A DNA stretch of 64,000 bases, from NCBI RefSeq assembly GCF_020529025.1, contig NZ_JACNMM010000018.1, positions 1 through 64,000 of the forward strand, in the 5' to 3' direction. The stretch is from Oceaniglobus trochenteri. GTDB taxonomy: Bacteria > Pseudomonadota > Alphaproteobacteria > Rhodobacterales > Rhodobacteraceae. The notes under the pieces are model-generated. The model was not told where the DNA came from. It made no database searches and was given only the letters and a program-made list of their open reading frames with translations. A program made the translations under genes and the position numbers. Below are positions 34,460-43,255 of this stretch, piece after piece (position 1 is the first letter of the stretch; each line of letters begins with the position of its first letter).

Positions 34460-34654
34460 CAGGCCGGCCCCTCCTTTGCACAAAGCGCGATCCGCGCACC
34501 CCTTGCCGGGGCCTGCAACCGGGCGGGCAGGGCGTGGCAGATCGGTGACACCTTTGTCGGTTTAATCAAAAGCCCCCTATCCAGGCAGCGGTTTTTTTCC
34601 GACGTCTTAATGAATTCGAAGCGAAAAATCGCCCATCAAGGTCCCGGAACCATT

Positions 34655-34673
34655 GCCTGCTTGCAGGGCAGGC
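34655..34673 (+). promoter_or_regulatory. Hairpin in the leader of the giant RTX gene
   Basis: gcctgc and gcaggc form a 6-bp stem with a 7-nt loop, followed directly by an AT-rich run, 29 bp before the RTX start codon. It resembles a terminator/attenuator or a translational control element. The Shine-Dalgarno-like taggaa is about nine bases before ATG 34703. Confidence 0.4.
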
Positions 34674-34702
34674 ATTTTAAAATTTGTTAGGAATCATCCA
34701 AA

Positions 34703-37700
34703 ATGCCAATAACGATTGGCCGCTTGACTGCGGACTCCGACCGGATCACCGGAAACAGCGATGACGAACTGATCGAAGTTCCCTCCAGCAACGCGAACCT
34801 TTCCGCGCTGGACATCCTGGAAGGTCGGGGCGGGTTCGATACATTGCTGTTCGAACGCACCAATCCCCTGGGCATCAACGCGGCGAACCTGATCGGCGTC
34901 AGCGGGATCGACAACCTTGATTTCCGGGCCACCAGCACCGCTACCGTCACCCTGAGCGATCGCCTGATCCTGCAATCCGACAACGATATCCTGCGCCTGA
35001 CCTTCGATGCGGACCCGCTTGCCCTCGACATGCGGGATGTCACCCCGGGCACCGGCACCGTCGAACTGTTCGGAACCGGCAGGGTCACGCTCTATGACGC
35101 CCCGGCCCAGGCCGTCCGCATCGCGGATGCGGTTGCCGACGGGGGCCATGTCATCGGTGGCACGGGCCGCGACACCCTTGCCGGGGGCAGGGGCGCCGAT
35201 ACCCTGACCGGCAACGACGGCGATGACAGCCTCGTGGGGGGCAACGGGAACGATGTCCTGTCGGGCGGCGGCGACAACGACCGGCTGCTTGGCGGCGCGG
35301 GCGCGGACCGGATGAGCGGCGGATCGGGGTACGATGTCCTGACCGGCGGCAGCGGCAGCAACACCGCCAGCGGCGGGGCGCAATCCGACACCTTCGTGGT
35401 CAGCGCGGCGGAAAACCTGTCGATCAGCGATTTCGACGCCACCGATCCCTTCGAGCGGATCGACCTGCGCAATGTCGGCGTGTCCGGCTTTTCCGACCTG
35501 CGGATCGTTGCCGACGGGGCAGGGGCCCGCGTCAGCGTCGGTGACGTGGTCATCACCCTGAGCGGCGTGGCGCCATCGGCGCTGAGCGCGGCGAACTTCA
35601 TCTTCGCCGGCGACAAGGTGCAGACCCTGGCCCAGGAACTGAGCAGGGCACCCGATTTCGAATTCAGCGAAGACCGCGACATCTTCGCCGGCACCGGCGG
35701 GGACGAGGTGTTCGAGGTGAAGGGCAACTTCGGCAAGCTGACCAACGACGATACCTTCGATGGCGCCGGCGGTGTGGACACCCTGCGCATCTGGGGCGAT
35801 TCCCGCGCGCTTGCCGAAAACCGTCTGGGCGGCATGTCCGGGATCGAGATCTTCGACCTGAGCGGCGCAACCGACAATGGCGGTCCGCTCGAGGTGCAGG
35901 TCACCCAGAACATGGTCGATTCCTCGTCGACGGGGGCGATCACGGTCAGGTTCGGGACCAACGACATCACCATGCTGACGGGATCGGTCGGATCGGCGGA
36001 AGAGGTCATCGTCGAGGGAACCGGGGTTGTCCGCCTGCGCGATGTCGACGGGCAGGGGGTCACGATCTCGGACGCCTATGACGGCGTCGTGCTGGGCCAG
36101 AACAAGGACGACACGATCATCGGTGGCGCGCGTGACGATTCCATGCGCGGCGCCGATGGCGACGACACGATCATCGGCAATGGTGGCGACGACACGATTG
36201 CCGGCGAGGCGGGCAACGACGTGCTGGCAGGTGGCAGCGGCACGAACCACATCACGGGCGGCGCCGGAACGGACACCTTCGTCATCACCGCCGGCGGGTC
36301 CACCACCATTGCCGATTTCGCGGGGGCGGCCGCCTTCGAACGCATCGATCTGCGGGCCTTCGAAGGCCTTCGGTTCCGTGACCTGACCATTGAAACCCCG
36401 GTTTCGGGGCGCACCCAGGTCACCCTGCCCGACGGGACAACGATCACCCTGCTTGGTGTGGCCGCCGACAGCCTGTCGGCCCGCGACTTCGTTTTCGAAG
36501 GCGACGCGGTACCGCAGCAGTTCGTCCTGTCGTCCGGTGCCGACACCATCCAAGGAGGAAACGCCAACGACCTGATCGACCTGATCGGGCAGACCAACCA
36601 GCTGGATGCCGGTGTCGACCGGGTCGATGGTGGTGCGGGCATCGACGTTCTGCGCGTCTTCGGTGCCGATCGCGTGCTGGGCGATGTACGACTGGATGCG
36701 CTGAACCGGGTCGAGGTGATCGACCTGACCAATGCCACGGGCACCCATGACGTGGCGATCGATGCCGACAACGCCCGCAGTTCGGACACCGGCGCGATCA
36801 CCCTGCGCTTCGGAGATGCGCCGCTGAACCTCAACACCGGCGGTGTGACCTCGGCACGGCAGGTCGTGCTCGAGGGATCGGGCGCGGTCACGCTGGCGGC
36901 GGGAACGCCCGGTCAGATGGTCAGCGTCAGCGATGCCGTGGGTGGCACCGTCACCGCCGGGGTCAGCGCCGCCCACCTTGAAGGTGGTGCGATGGGCGAC
37001 CGGCTGACCGGCGCCGAAGGGTTCGACACGATCCTGGGCAATGGCGGCAACGACACCCTGGAAGGCGCCGGGGGCAACGACACGATCTTCGGCGGCAGCG
37101 GCCGTGACCGCATCACCGGCGGTGCGGGCGAAGACCGGTTGTTCGGGGAATCCGGCAACGACACCCTGAACGGCGGCGATGGATACGACCTGATCTCGGG
37201 CGGCGCCGGCAGCAATGTGGTGACCGGCGGCGACCGGGCCGATGCCTTCATCGTCACGCCCGGCGAACAACTCACCATCACCGATTTCGCCATGGGCGAC
37301 ATCTTCGAGCGGATCGATTTGCGCGCCTTTGCGGGCCTGTCCTTCGGCGATCTGAACATCGCCGCAAGGGGCGGCAACGCCGTCGTCGCCCTGCCGGACG
37401 GAACGACCATCACCCTGAACAACGTGACGGCTTCCGACCTGGACGCCGGGAAGTTCGTGTTCGACGGGGATCCGCGCGTCCTGTTCGCGGCGGGGCTGAG
37501 TGCCGCGTTCGATTTCCAGTTCACGGCAGGCGAGGACAGCTTTGCCGGAACGGCCGCCGACGAGATATTCGACCTGACGGGCCAGTTCTCCAACCTCAGC
37601 GGGATGGAGGATACGGCCTCTGGCGCTGTCGACGACGGCATTCTCGACCGGTTCGACGGGGGGGAAGGCATCGACGTGCTGCGCATCAGCGGCGCCGACC

Positions 37701-40700
37701 GTTCCCTGTCGCCCGACCGGCTGTCGGGGATGAACGGGATCGAGATCATCGACCTGCGCGGTGCCACGCTTGTCAACGAAAGCGCTCTTGCCGTGACGGT
37801 GGACGCCGACATGGTCGCGCAGTCGGACAACGGAAAGATCCGCATCCGCCACGGTGAGAACCCGCTGTTCCTGGATACCTCGGATGCGCCCGAAGGCTCG
37901 GTCATCACCGAGGGAACGGGTCGGGTGACCCTGCGCGACGTTCCCGGCCAGAGTGTCATCGTCTCGGATCTGGTCGGTGGCGACATCCTCGACGGCAACG
38001 ACGGCAACCTTCTGGTGGGCGGTGCGATGAACGACCGGTTGAACGGTGCCGATCGCCCCGACACGATCTTCGGCGGGGCCGGTGACGACACGCTGCTGGG
38101 CGGCGAGGGCAACGACATCCTGACCGCCGGTGCGGGCAACGACATCCTGAGCGGTGGCGAGGGCAACGACATCCTGATCGCCAATGCCGGGGCAAACCGT
38201 CTGAACGGCGGCGCCGGATTCGATCAGTACGTGGTGAAGGATGGCGCCCTTGGCACGGTTCTGACCGACTACAATCCGCGCAACTTCGTCGAACGGATCG
38301 ACCTGACCGATCTGGACGATCTGCGCAGCATCGATGACGTCACCATGGTGAACGTGGGTTCGGATGTGCGGATCCAGGCGAACGGGCTGGATCTGACCAT
38401 CCTGAACGTGCAGACCAGCCAGCTGGACGACGGGGATTTCCTGTTCAAGGGCGAAGACCCGCTGCTTTACAATGTCGCCGCCGGAACCAGCGGCTCCGAG
38501 TTGCAGCAACTGTTCGACGGTGTTCCTGCCGGGGCGCTTATCCGGATGGCGGCCGGCACCTATTCGATCCGCGAAACCCTGGTCATCAACCGCAGCGACA
38601 TCACCGTCGAGGGGGCCGGAGAGGGGCAGACGATTCTGCGCTCGGACATTCCCAGGACGAATCCGGGGCCGACCATCCTGGTAACCCCCGATGACCTTCA
38701 GGTGCGTTACGGGACGGCCGCCAGCGATGTGCCCGAAGGCAGCAGGACGGTTCTGCTGCCCGATGTCGAGGCCCTGCGCCTGGCCAACCCCGACCAGGAA
38801 TTCGACGATTTCGAGGTTGGCGATCTGGTGTTCCTGTTCCAGGCCAACGACGAGGAATACCTCATCGAATCCGGCAACCTGAACAATCCCGACCGGGCCG
38901 ACTGGCGCCAGCCCACGGCCGAAACCGAACTGGAGGCCGAGCGGTACTACCTGCGCGAATTCCGTTCGCGGATCGAATCCATCGACGAGAACGGCGTGGC
39001 CACCCTGGCAGAGGCTTCGCCCTACAGCTTCGCGGCTGGGGTGGCGAACATCGCCAAGAACACCTTCCTCGAGAACGTGAACCTTTCGGGCTTCACCATC
39101 CAGGGCAATTTTGACGATGATGCAGGCGGTGCGCCCGACCCCTTCCTCTTTGAAACCACGATCGAGGAATGGGAATCCATCGCGGCGCTGGAATTCGACG
39201 GTGTCCGCGACAGCGACCTGAGCAACATCACGATCACCGATCCCGCGGCCCATGCCTTCAAATGGCAGCGTGCCCATGAAACGACGGCAGAGAACCTCAC
39301 CGCGGTCGGCGCCCACAACAAGGACGGTTCGTCCGGCTATCACTTCTTCTTCCAGGAAAGCTTCGCGAACACGCTGACCAACCTGTCCAGCACGGATGCA
39401 CGTCACGCCATACTGTTCTCAAGCGAGAATGCCGAACACTTCAACACCATCGGCCTGAGCTTCACGAACCGCGACATCAACTTCCACGGCAGCGCCGACG
39501 ACGAGAACACCATCGTCGTGGATCGCAACGAACAGGATTACCCCGCCGGATCGCAGCCCCAGTGGAAGGCGGTGAACCCCGGGGTGCAGGGCCTGCATCC
39601 CAAGGAAACCATCGAAGAGAACGACGTGACCTTCCGCTTCGCGCGCACCAGCGATGAATCGGATATCGTCGTGGCCCATGTGGACGGCGGCAACATCGGG
39701 TTGCGCGACGGCAGCGACCTGGGCATCGGGCAGGGCGGCAACGACACCCTGAGCGGTGATGCCGGCAACGACACCCTGCAGGGCAACGGCGGCGACGACA
39801 TCCTCGAGGGCGGCGACGGCAAGGACGAGTTGTACGGCGGAGCGGGCAACGACCTGTTGCGCGGGGGCGATGACAACGACCTGCTGCGCGGCGGCGATGG
39901 CAACGACACGCTCAGCGGCGGGGCCAATGGCGACAACCTGTTCGGCGGAGCGGGGCAGGATACCTTCCTGCGAACCTATTTCGACTTCACCGACACCTAC
40001 CTCGATTTCGAGGCCGGAGCGGGCGGCGACATCATGGATATCCGCGGGTCGGCCTATGGCCGGTTCTCGGAGCTGTTCCTGGAGCAGCGCGGCGATGATG
40101 TGGTGCTGGAATTCGGGCCGACAGGTTCGACCACGTTCCGCAACACCAGGGTGGCCGATCTTGTGGCCGCGAACTTCGTGTTCAATGGGGACAACACGCC
40201 GGGTCAGTCGATCACCCTGAAGGCCACCGAAATGAAGGCGGTGGGCACGAACCGGTCCGACGACTTCTTCGCAAGCCGCGCCCATATGGACAGCAACACC
40301 TTCGCCATCCTGGGCGGGAAGGGCTATGATCGGATAACGGTCGCGCAATCCAGCCTGAACGCCGACCTGGGCGCGACGGGCGCCTATTCCGGGATCGAGG
40401 AATTCGATCTGTCGGGGGTGGGCACCCTGGGGCTGACGATCGATAACAAGCTGGTATCGCAGTCCAACAGCGGCAAGCTCTATCTGGCGATCGGCGATGA
40501 AGGCACGCCGGTCCTGCTGGATGTCGGGCCGCTGGGCCGTGGCAAGAACGTGTTCATCGACGGCGCACGCGAAGTCCGCCTGACGGGCGGGCGCGAACAT
40601 ACCGTCAAGTCGGCCGATGATACCGGAACCAATATCGTCGGGGACGACCTGCGCGATATCATCTTCGGCGGGCGCGCCGGGGATTCGCTGCGCGGCGGGG

Positions 40701-41620
40701 ATGGCAACGACAACCTGTTCGGCTCGGCCGGCGACGATACGCTGCGCGGTGAAGGCGGGAACGACACGATCAACGGCGGCCCCGGCTCGGATACCATCTA
40801 TATCGACGATCTCGGGGATCGCGTGGCGGAAAGCAACCGCTGGGAGGGGACCGATACGGTGATCTCCTCGGTCGATTTCCGCATGGGCCGGGCGCATATC
40901 GAGAACCTGGAGCTGACCGGGGATGCCCGGCTTGGGGCCGGGAACGGATTGCGCAACATCATCACCGGCAATGACGGCGACAATATCCTGGATGGCGGCA
41001 AGAACGTGGATACGCTGATCGGGGGTGCAGGGGACGACATCTATCTTCTGCGTGCGCCGGGCGACAATGCCGTCGAAGAGGCCGACGGGGGAATCGATAC
41101 CGTGCGGGCCTTCCGCTCGATCGAACTGGATGCCAATGTCGAGAACCTCTATATCCAGACCCTGCGCAACGCCGCCGGCGAAGGTGTGCCCGGGGTCAAC
41201 GGGATCGGGAACAATCTGGACAACATCATCGTCGGCAACCCCTTCGACAACGTCATCGTCGGCCGCGAAGGCAACGATACGCTGCGTGGACAGGCCGGCG
41301 CGGATACCTTCGTGTTCGACCGTGCCCTGGGGGCCGACAACGTGGACCGGATACTCGACTTCAACAGGAACGAAGCCGATGAAGGCGATACCCTGCGCAT
41401 GAGCCAGGATGTCTTTGCCGGCGTGACGAAGGGGCAACTGGACCAGGATCTGTTCGTCGAGGGCAGGGCAGCTGTCGATGCCAATGACCGCTTCATCTTC
41501 GATCAGGCCTCGGGGCAACTCTGGTTCGACGGCAATGGAAATGCAGCCGGAGGCCAGGAGCTGATCGCGATCTTCGAACAGGACGCGACCGTGTCGGCAA
41601 GCGATATCTTCATCGTCTAG
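34703..41620 (+). CDS. Giant RTX protein with beta-helix domain
   Basis: At 2305 residues, the largest protein here. Residues 1-1253 hold four similar modules of about 300-330 residues; each has a non-repetitive beta-rich part (ANLIGVSGIDNLDFR, GGMSGIEIFDLSGA, ALNRVEVIDLTNA, GMNGIEIIDLRGA) followed by calcium-binding GGxGxDxxx nonapeptides and ITDF...ERIDLR. Residues about 1254-1665 form a right-handed beta-helix-like domain (IRMAAGTYSIRETLVIN, SDITVEGAGEGQTILRSD), a fold used by pectate lyases, alginate epimerases and adhesins. More RTX repeats follow, ending in a C-terminal region typical of type I secreted proteins. It has no signal peptide. It should be secreted through an ABC/MFP/TolC system not present here and could modify, bind or cross-link the matrix. 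Confidence 0.85.
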   Translation: MPITIGRLTADSDRITGNSDDELIEVPSSNANLSALDILEGRGGFDTLLFERTNPLGINAANLIGVSGIDNLDFRATSTATVTLSDRLILQSDNDILRLTFDADPLALDMRDVTPGTGTVELFGTGRVTLYDAPAQAVRIADAVADGGHVIGGTGRDTLAGGRGADTLTGNDGDDSLVGGNGNDVLSGGGDNDRLLGGAGADRMSGGSGYDVLTGGSGSNTASGGAQSDTFVVSAAENLSISDFDATDPFERIDLRNVGVSGFSDLRIVADGAGARVSVGDVVITLSGVAPSALSAANFIFAGDKVQTLAQELSRAPDFEFSEDRDIFAGTGGDEVFEVKGNFGKLTNDDTFDGAGGVDTLRIWGDSRALAENRLGGMSGIEIFDLSGATDNGGPLEVQVTQNMVDSSSTGAITVRFGTNDITMLTGSVGSAEEVIVEGTGVVRLRDVDGQGVTISDAYDGVVLGQNKDDTIIGGARDDSMRGADGDDTIIGNGGDDTIAGEAGNDVLAGGSGTNHITGGAGTDTFVITAGGSTTIADFAGAAAFERIDLRAFEGLRFRDLTIETPVSGRTQVTLPDGTTITLLGVAADSLSARDFVFEGDAVPQQFVLSSGADTIQGGNANDLIDLIGQTNQLDAGVDRVDGGAGIDVLRVFGADRVLGDVRLDALNRVEVIDLTNATGTHDVAIDADNARSSDTGAITLRFGDAPLNLNTGGVTSARQVVLEGSGAVTLAAGTPGQMVSVSDAVGGTVTAGVSAAHLEGGAMGDRLTGAEGFDTILGNGGNDTLEGAGGNDTIFGGSGRDRITGGAGEDRLFGESGNDTLNGGDGYDLISGGAGSNVVTGGDRADAFIVTPGEQLTITDFAMGDIFERIDLRAFAGLSFGDLNIAARGGNAVVALPDGTTITLNNVTASDLDAGKFVFDGDPRVLFAAGLSAAFDFQFTAGEDSFAGTAADEIFDLTGQFSNLSGMEDTASGAVDDGILDRFDGGEGIDVLRISGADRSLSPDRLSGMNGIEIIDLRGATLVNESALAVTVDADMVAQSDNGKIRIRHGENPLFLDTSDAPEGSVITEGTGRVTLRDVPGQSVIVSDLVGGDILDGNDGNLLVGGAMNDRLNGADRPDTIFGGAGDDTLLGGEGNDILTAGAGNDILSGGEGNDILIANAGANRLNGGAGFDQYVVKDGALGTVLTDYNPRNFVERIDLTDLDDLRSIDDVTMVNVGSDVRIQANGLDLTILNVQTSQLDDGDFLFKGEDPLLYNVAAGTSGSELQQLFDGVPAGALIRMAAGTYSIRETLVINRSDITVEGAGEGQTILRSDIPRTNPGPTILVTPDDLQVRYGTAASDVPEGSRTVLLPDVEALRLANPDQEFDDFEVGDLVFLFQANDEEYLIESGNLNNPDRADWRQPTAETELEAERYYLREFRSRIESIDENGVATLAEASPYSFAAGVANIAKNTFLENVNLSGFTIQGNFDDDAGGAPDPFLFETTIEEWESIAALEFDGVRDSDLSNITITDPAAHAFKWQRAHETTAENLTAVGAHNKDGSSGYHFFFQESFANTLTNLSSTDARHAILFSSENAEHFNTIGLSFTNRDINFHGSADDENTIVVDRNEQDYPAGSQPQWKAVNPGVQGLHPKETIEENDVTFRFARTSDESDIVVAHVDGGNIGLRDGSDLGIGQGGNDTLSGDAGNDTLQGNGGDDILEGGDGKDELYGGAGNDLLRGGDDNDLLRGGDGNDTLSGGANGDNLFGGAGQDTFLRTYFDFTDTYLDFEAGAGGDIMDIRGSAYGRFSELFLEQRGDDVVLEFGPTGSTTFRNTRVADLVAANFVFNGDNTPGQSITLKATEMKAVGTNRSDDFFASRAHMDSNTFAILGGKGYDRITVAQSSLNADLGATGAYSGIEEFDLSGVGTLGLTIDNKLVSQSNSGKLYLAIGDEGTPVLLDVGPLGRGKNVFIDGAREVRLTGGREHTVKSADDTGTNIVGDDLRDIIFGGRAGDSLRGGDGNDNLFGSAGDDTLRGEGGNDTINGGPGSDTIYIDDLGDRVAESNRWEGTDTVISSVDFRMGRAHIENLELTGDARLGAGNGLRNIITGNDGDNILDGGKNVDTLIGGAGDDIYLLRAPGDNAVEEADGGIDTVRAFRSIELDANVENLYIQTLRNAAGEGVPGVNGIGNNLDNIIVGNPFDNVIVGREGNDTLRGQAGADTFVFDRALGADNVDRILDFNRNEADEGDTLRMSQDVFAGVTKGQLDQDLFVEGRAAVDANDRFIFDQASGQLWFDGNGNAAGGQELIAIFEQDATVSASDIFIV

Positions 41621-41651
41621 GGCCTTCGGGCGCCGCCCCGGGGCCAGGTGA

Positions 41652-41696
41652 CGGCAAATGCACGATCGCGCGAAAGGGCGGACCGTGCATTTGCCG
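41652..41696. terminator. 13-bp inverted repeat between convergent RTX and epimerase genes
   Basis: cggcaaatgcacg (41652-41664) and cgtgcatttgccg (41684-41696) are perfect inverted copies with a 19-nt loop. They lie 31 bp after the RTX stop and 51 bp before the end of the convergent epimerase gene, a good position for a bidirectional terminator. There is no T-tract. Confidence 0.55.
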
Positions 41697-41747
41697 CCAA
41701 CCCCGATCCCGCGCGCCCGGAGCCTGCCTTGGAACGCGGTGCGGCGG

Positions 41748-42755
41748 TCAGACTTCGAAGTAGTCGCGGTACCAGGCGACGAAAGCCGCGACCCCGACCG
41801 GCAAGGGGGTTCTGGGAAGGGGCCCGATCAGGGCCTCGATCAGGTCGGTGCTGGCCCATGTGGCAGGTACATCGCCCGGCTGCATGGGCATCATCGTCTT
41901 GCGTGCCGATTGCCCCAGCGCGGCTTCGATCGCCTCGACGAAGGCCATGAGCTCTACCGGGCGGCCGTTGCCGATGTTCACGACCCGCCAGGGGGCGACG
42001 GATGACAGGCTGTCGGTATCGCCCCGGTGGGTGGCGGGGGCCGGCACGGCATCGATCAGGCGCAGGATGCCATCCACAAGATCGTCGACATAGGTGAAAT
42101 CGCGCTGCATCCGGCCGTGATTGTAGATCTCGATCGGCTCATTGCGCAGAATGGCCCGGACGAATTTGAACAGGGCCATGTCCGGGCGGCCCCAGGGGCC
42201 ATAGACGGTGAAGAACCGGAAGGCCGTTGTCGGTATACCATAGAGATGGGCATAGGAATGGCTCATCACCTCGCAGGATTTCTTGGTCGCCGCATAGAAG
42301 GACATCTGCCTGTCGGTCTTGTCGGTCTCGCGATAGGGCATGGTGGTGTTTGCCCCGTAGACCGACGAGGTCGAGGCGAAGAGCAGATGTTTCGGGGGAT
42401 GCGCGCGGGCCGCTTCAAGAAGCCGGTAGGTTCCGGCAATGTTGCTGTCGAGATAATCCTGCGGGGCGTCGATCGAATGCCGCACCCCCGCCTGTGCCGC
42501 CAGATGGATCACGACATCGGGGCGATCCGCGGCCAGCACATCCTGCATCACCCCGGGGGTCTCGATATGGGCGTCGATCGCGCGAAACCCCGGCAACGCG
42601 GTCAGCCGGCTTTTGCGGGCGGTCTTCAGGGCCACGTCGTAGTAATCGGTCATGGCATCCACGCCGGTCACCTGCCATCCCTCGGACAGCAGCCTGTGGC
42701 AAAGATGGTATCCGATGAAGCCGGAAGATCCGGTAACGACTGCGCTGGATGGCAT
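41748..42755 (-). CDS. UDP-glucuronate 4-epimerase
   Basis: The start at 42755 gives 335 residues beginning MPSSAVVTGSSGFIGYHL, with the NAD-binding GxxGxxG; the longer open frame upstream is unlikely. The combination SSVYGANTTMPY, the catalytic YAATKKSCEVM (YxxxK) and FFTVYGPWGRPDMALFKFV is characteristic of UDP-glucuronate 4-epimerases (LspL/Cap1J type). It should convert UDP-glucuronate, made by Ugd at 11417-12742, to UDP-galacturonate for an acidic polysaccharide. A perfect CtrA-type box lies 118 bp upstream (42873-42887). The gene converges with the giant RTX gene. Confidence 0.9.
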   Translation of the reverse strand: MPSSAVVTGSSGFIGYHLCHRLLSEGWQVTGVDAMTDYYDVALKTARKSRLTALPGFRAIDAHIETPGVMQDVLAADRPDVVIHLAAQAGVRHSIDAPQDYLDSNIAGTYRLLEAARAHPPKHLLFASTSSVYGANTTMPYRETDKTDRQMSFYAATKKSCEVMSHSYAHLYGIPTTAFRFFTVYGPWGRPDMALFKFVRAILRNEPIEIYNHGRMQRDFTYVDDLVDGILRLIDAVPAPATHRGDTDSLSSVAPWRVVNIGNGRPVELMAFVEAIEAALGQSARKTMMPMQPGDVPATWASTDLIEALIGPLPRTPLPVGVAAFVAWYRDYFEV

Positions 42756-42872
42756 GGGCTCGCCCTGAGTTTCGGCCCTTGGTATTTCAGATGCCCGGAT
42801 GGCGCAATCATTCTGGGGGTGACGCCCGGGGCAAATGCCCGGCCGACACAAAATTCAACATAACCCTGATTA

Positions 42873-42887
42873 TTAAGGATGTATTAA
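42873..42887. promoter_or_regulatory. CtrA-type binding site (TTAA-N7-TTAA)
   Basis: ttaaggatgtattaa fits the alphaproteobacterial CtrA consensus TTAA-N7-TTAA exactly and is followed by C, as in the preferred TTAAC. It lies 118 bp upstream of the UDP-glucuronate epimerase start and 20 bp from the edge of the IS30-like mini-element. I saw no other perfect site in the window. CtrA controls motility and c-di-GMP-linked attachment in roseobacters, so regulation of the epimerase is plausible. Confidence 0.6.
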
Positions 42888-42919
42888 CCCCGGGGTGCGC
42901 GCTACCGTGAAGTGCGACT

Positions 42920-42950
42920 CCTATCAGAAACCAATGGGTTATCTGATAGG
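42920..42950. promoter_or_regulatory. Inverted repeat in front of the IS30-like reading frame
   Basis: cctatcaga (42920-42928) and tctgatagg (42942-42950) are perfect inverted copies around a 13-nt loop, starting inside the left terminal repeat. The 3' arm supplies the aggag ribosome-binding site for ATG 42961, so it could hide that site in RNA or serve as an operator for the encoded DNA-binding domain. Confidence 0.45.
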
Positions 42951-42960
42951 AGCTCATGGC

Positions 42961-43137
42961 ATGGGAGCCGTTTACACGCAACTATCACTGAAAGAACGTC
43001 GCAAGATCGAGGACTGGTGGCACGCAAGGGTGCCTGTCAGAGAGATGGCACGCGTCTTGAACCGCCACAAATCGACGATCTTTCGCGAAAAGATGATGGA
43101 AGAGATGGCCCGATCACCCTCCCCTCAGAAGCAATAG
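42961..43137 (+). CDS. Truncated IS30-family transposase (helix-turn-helix only)
   Basis: A 58-residue protein from ATG 42961, which has aggag eight bases upstream. YTQLSLKERRKIEDWW followed by VREMARVLNRHKSTIFRE is the N-terminal DNA-binding domain of IS30-family transposases. The integrase-like catalytic domain is gone; the reading frame ends in a short unrelated tail (MEEMARSPSPQKQ) and stops at the right terminal repeat. It could still bind the terminal repeats and repress a related full-length element, or be inert. Confidence 0.65.
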   Translation: MGAVYTQLSLKERRKIEDWWHARVPVREMARVLNRHKSTIFREKMMEEMARSPSPQKQ

Positions 43138-43204
43138 GAGTCGCACTTCAGGTATCGCTCACACGGCCCGCAGGGCGCCGGCACGTTCCCGGCCCGGGGG
43201 GCAT

Positions 43205-43221
43205 GGGGGCATTTTGCCCCC
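43205..43221 (-). terminator. Hairpin downstream of the cellulose operon
   Basis: gggggca and tgccccc form a perfect 7-bp stem with a three-base loop (ttt), 35 bp after the stop of the last gene of the cellulose operon. It probably ends the operon transcript, although there is no T-tract. Confidence 0.5.
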
Positions 43222-43255
43222 TGCCCGTCCGGTCCGTTGCCCAGGCCGCCGGGGG

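Larger units (their letters stand above)
42908..43150 (+). mobile_element. IS30-like mini-element with 17-bp perfect terminal inverted repeats
   Basis: The sequence tgaagtgcgactcctat at 42908-42924 is repeated as an exact reverse complement at 43134-43150, bounding a 243-bp unit. It encodes an IS30-type transposase helix-turn-helix N-terminus (MGAVYTQLSLKERRKIEDWW...STIFRE) but no catalytic DDE domain, so it is a deleted, non-autonomous derivative. No convincing target-site duplication is visible. It lies between the CtrA box and the hairpin after the cellulose operon. Confidence 0.72.

Noticed and set aside
34607-34685. TTAA half-sites upstream of the giant RTX gene as a second CtrA box
   Set aside because: Only one half-site matches in each case; the partner half has two or more mismatches (for example TTAA-N7-TAGG).
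35150-35400. Closely spaced DNA repeats that might look like a CRISPR array
   Set aside because: They encode calcium-binding nonapeptides (GGxGxDxxx) in frame; there is no constant repeat/spacer structure and no cas gene.
34694-39406. A very long open frame on the minus strand opposite the giant RTX gene
   Set aside because: It mirrors the GC-rich codons of the RTX repeats, has low-complexity composition and no recognisable domain. The same applies to long antisense frames across 51.5-55.7 kb and 57.0-59.9 kb.
42895-42960. A longer reading frame for the IS30-like protein starting at GTG 42895
   Set aside because: The upstream part crosses the terminal inverted repeat and lacks a ribosome-binding site; ATG 42961 with aggag is far better.
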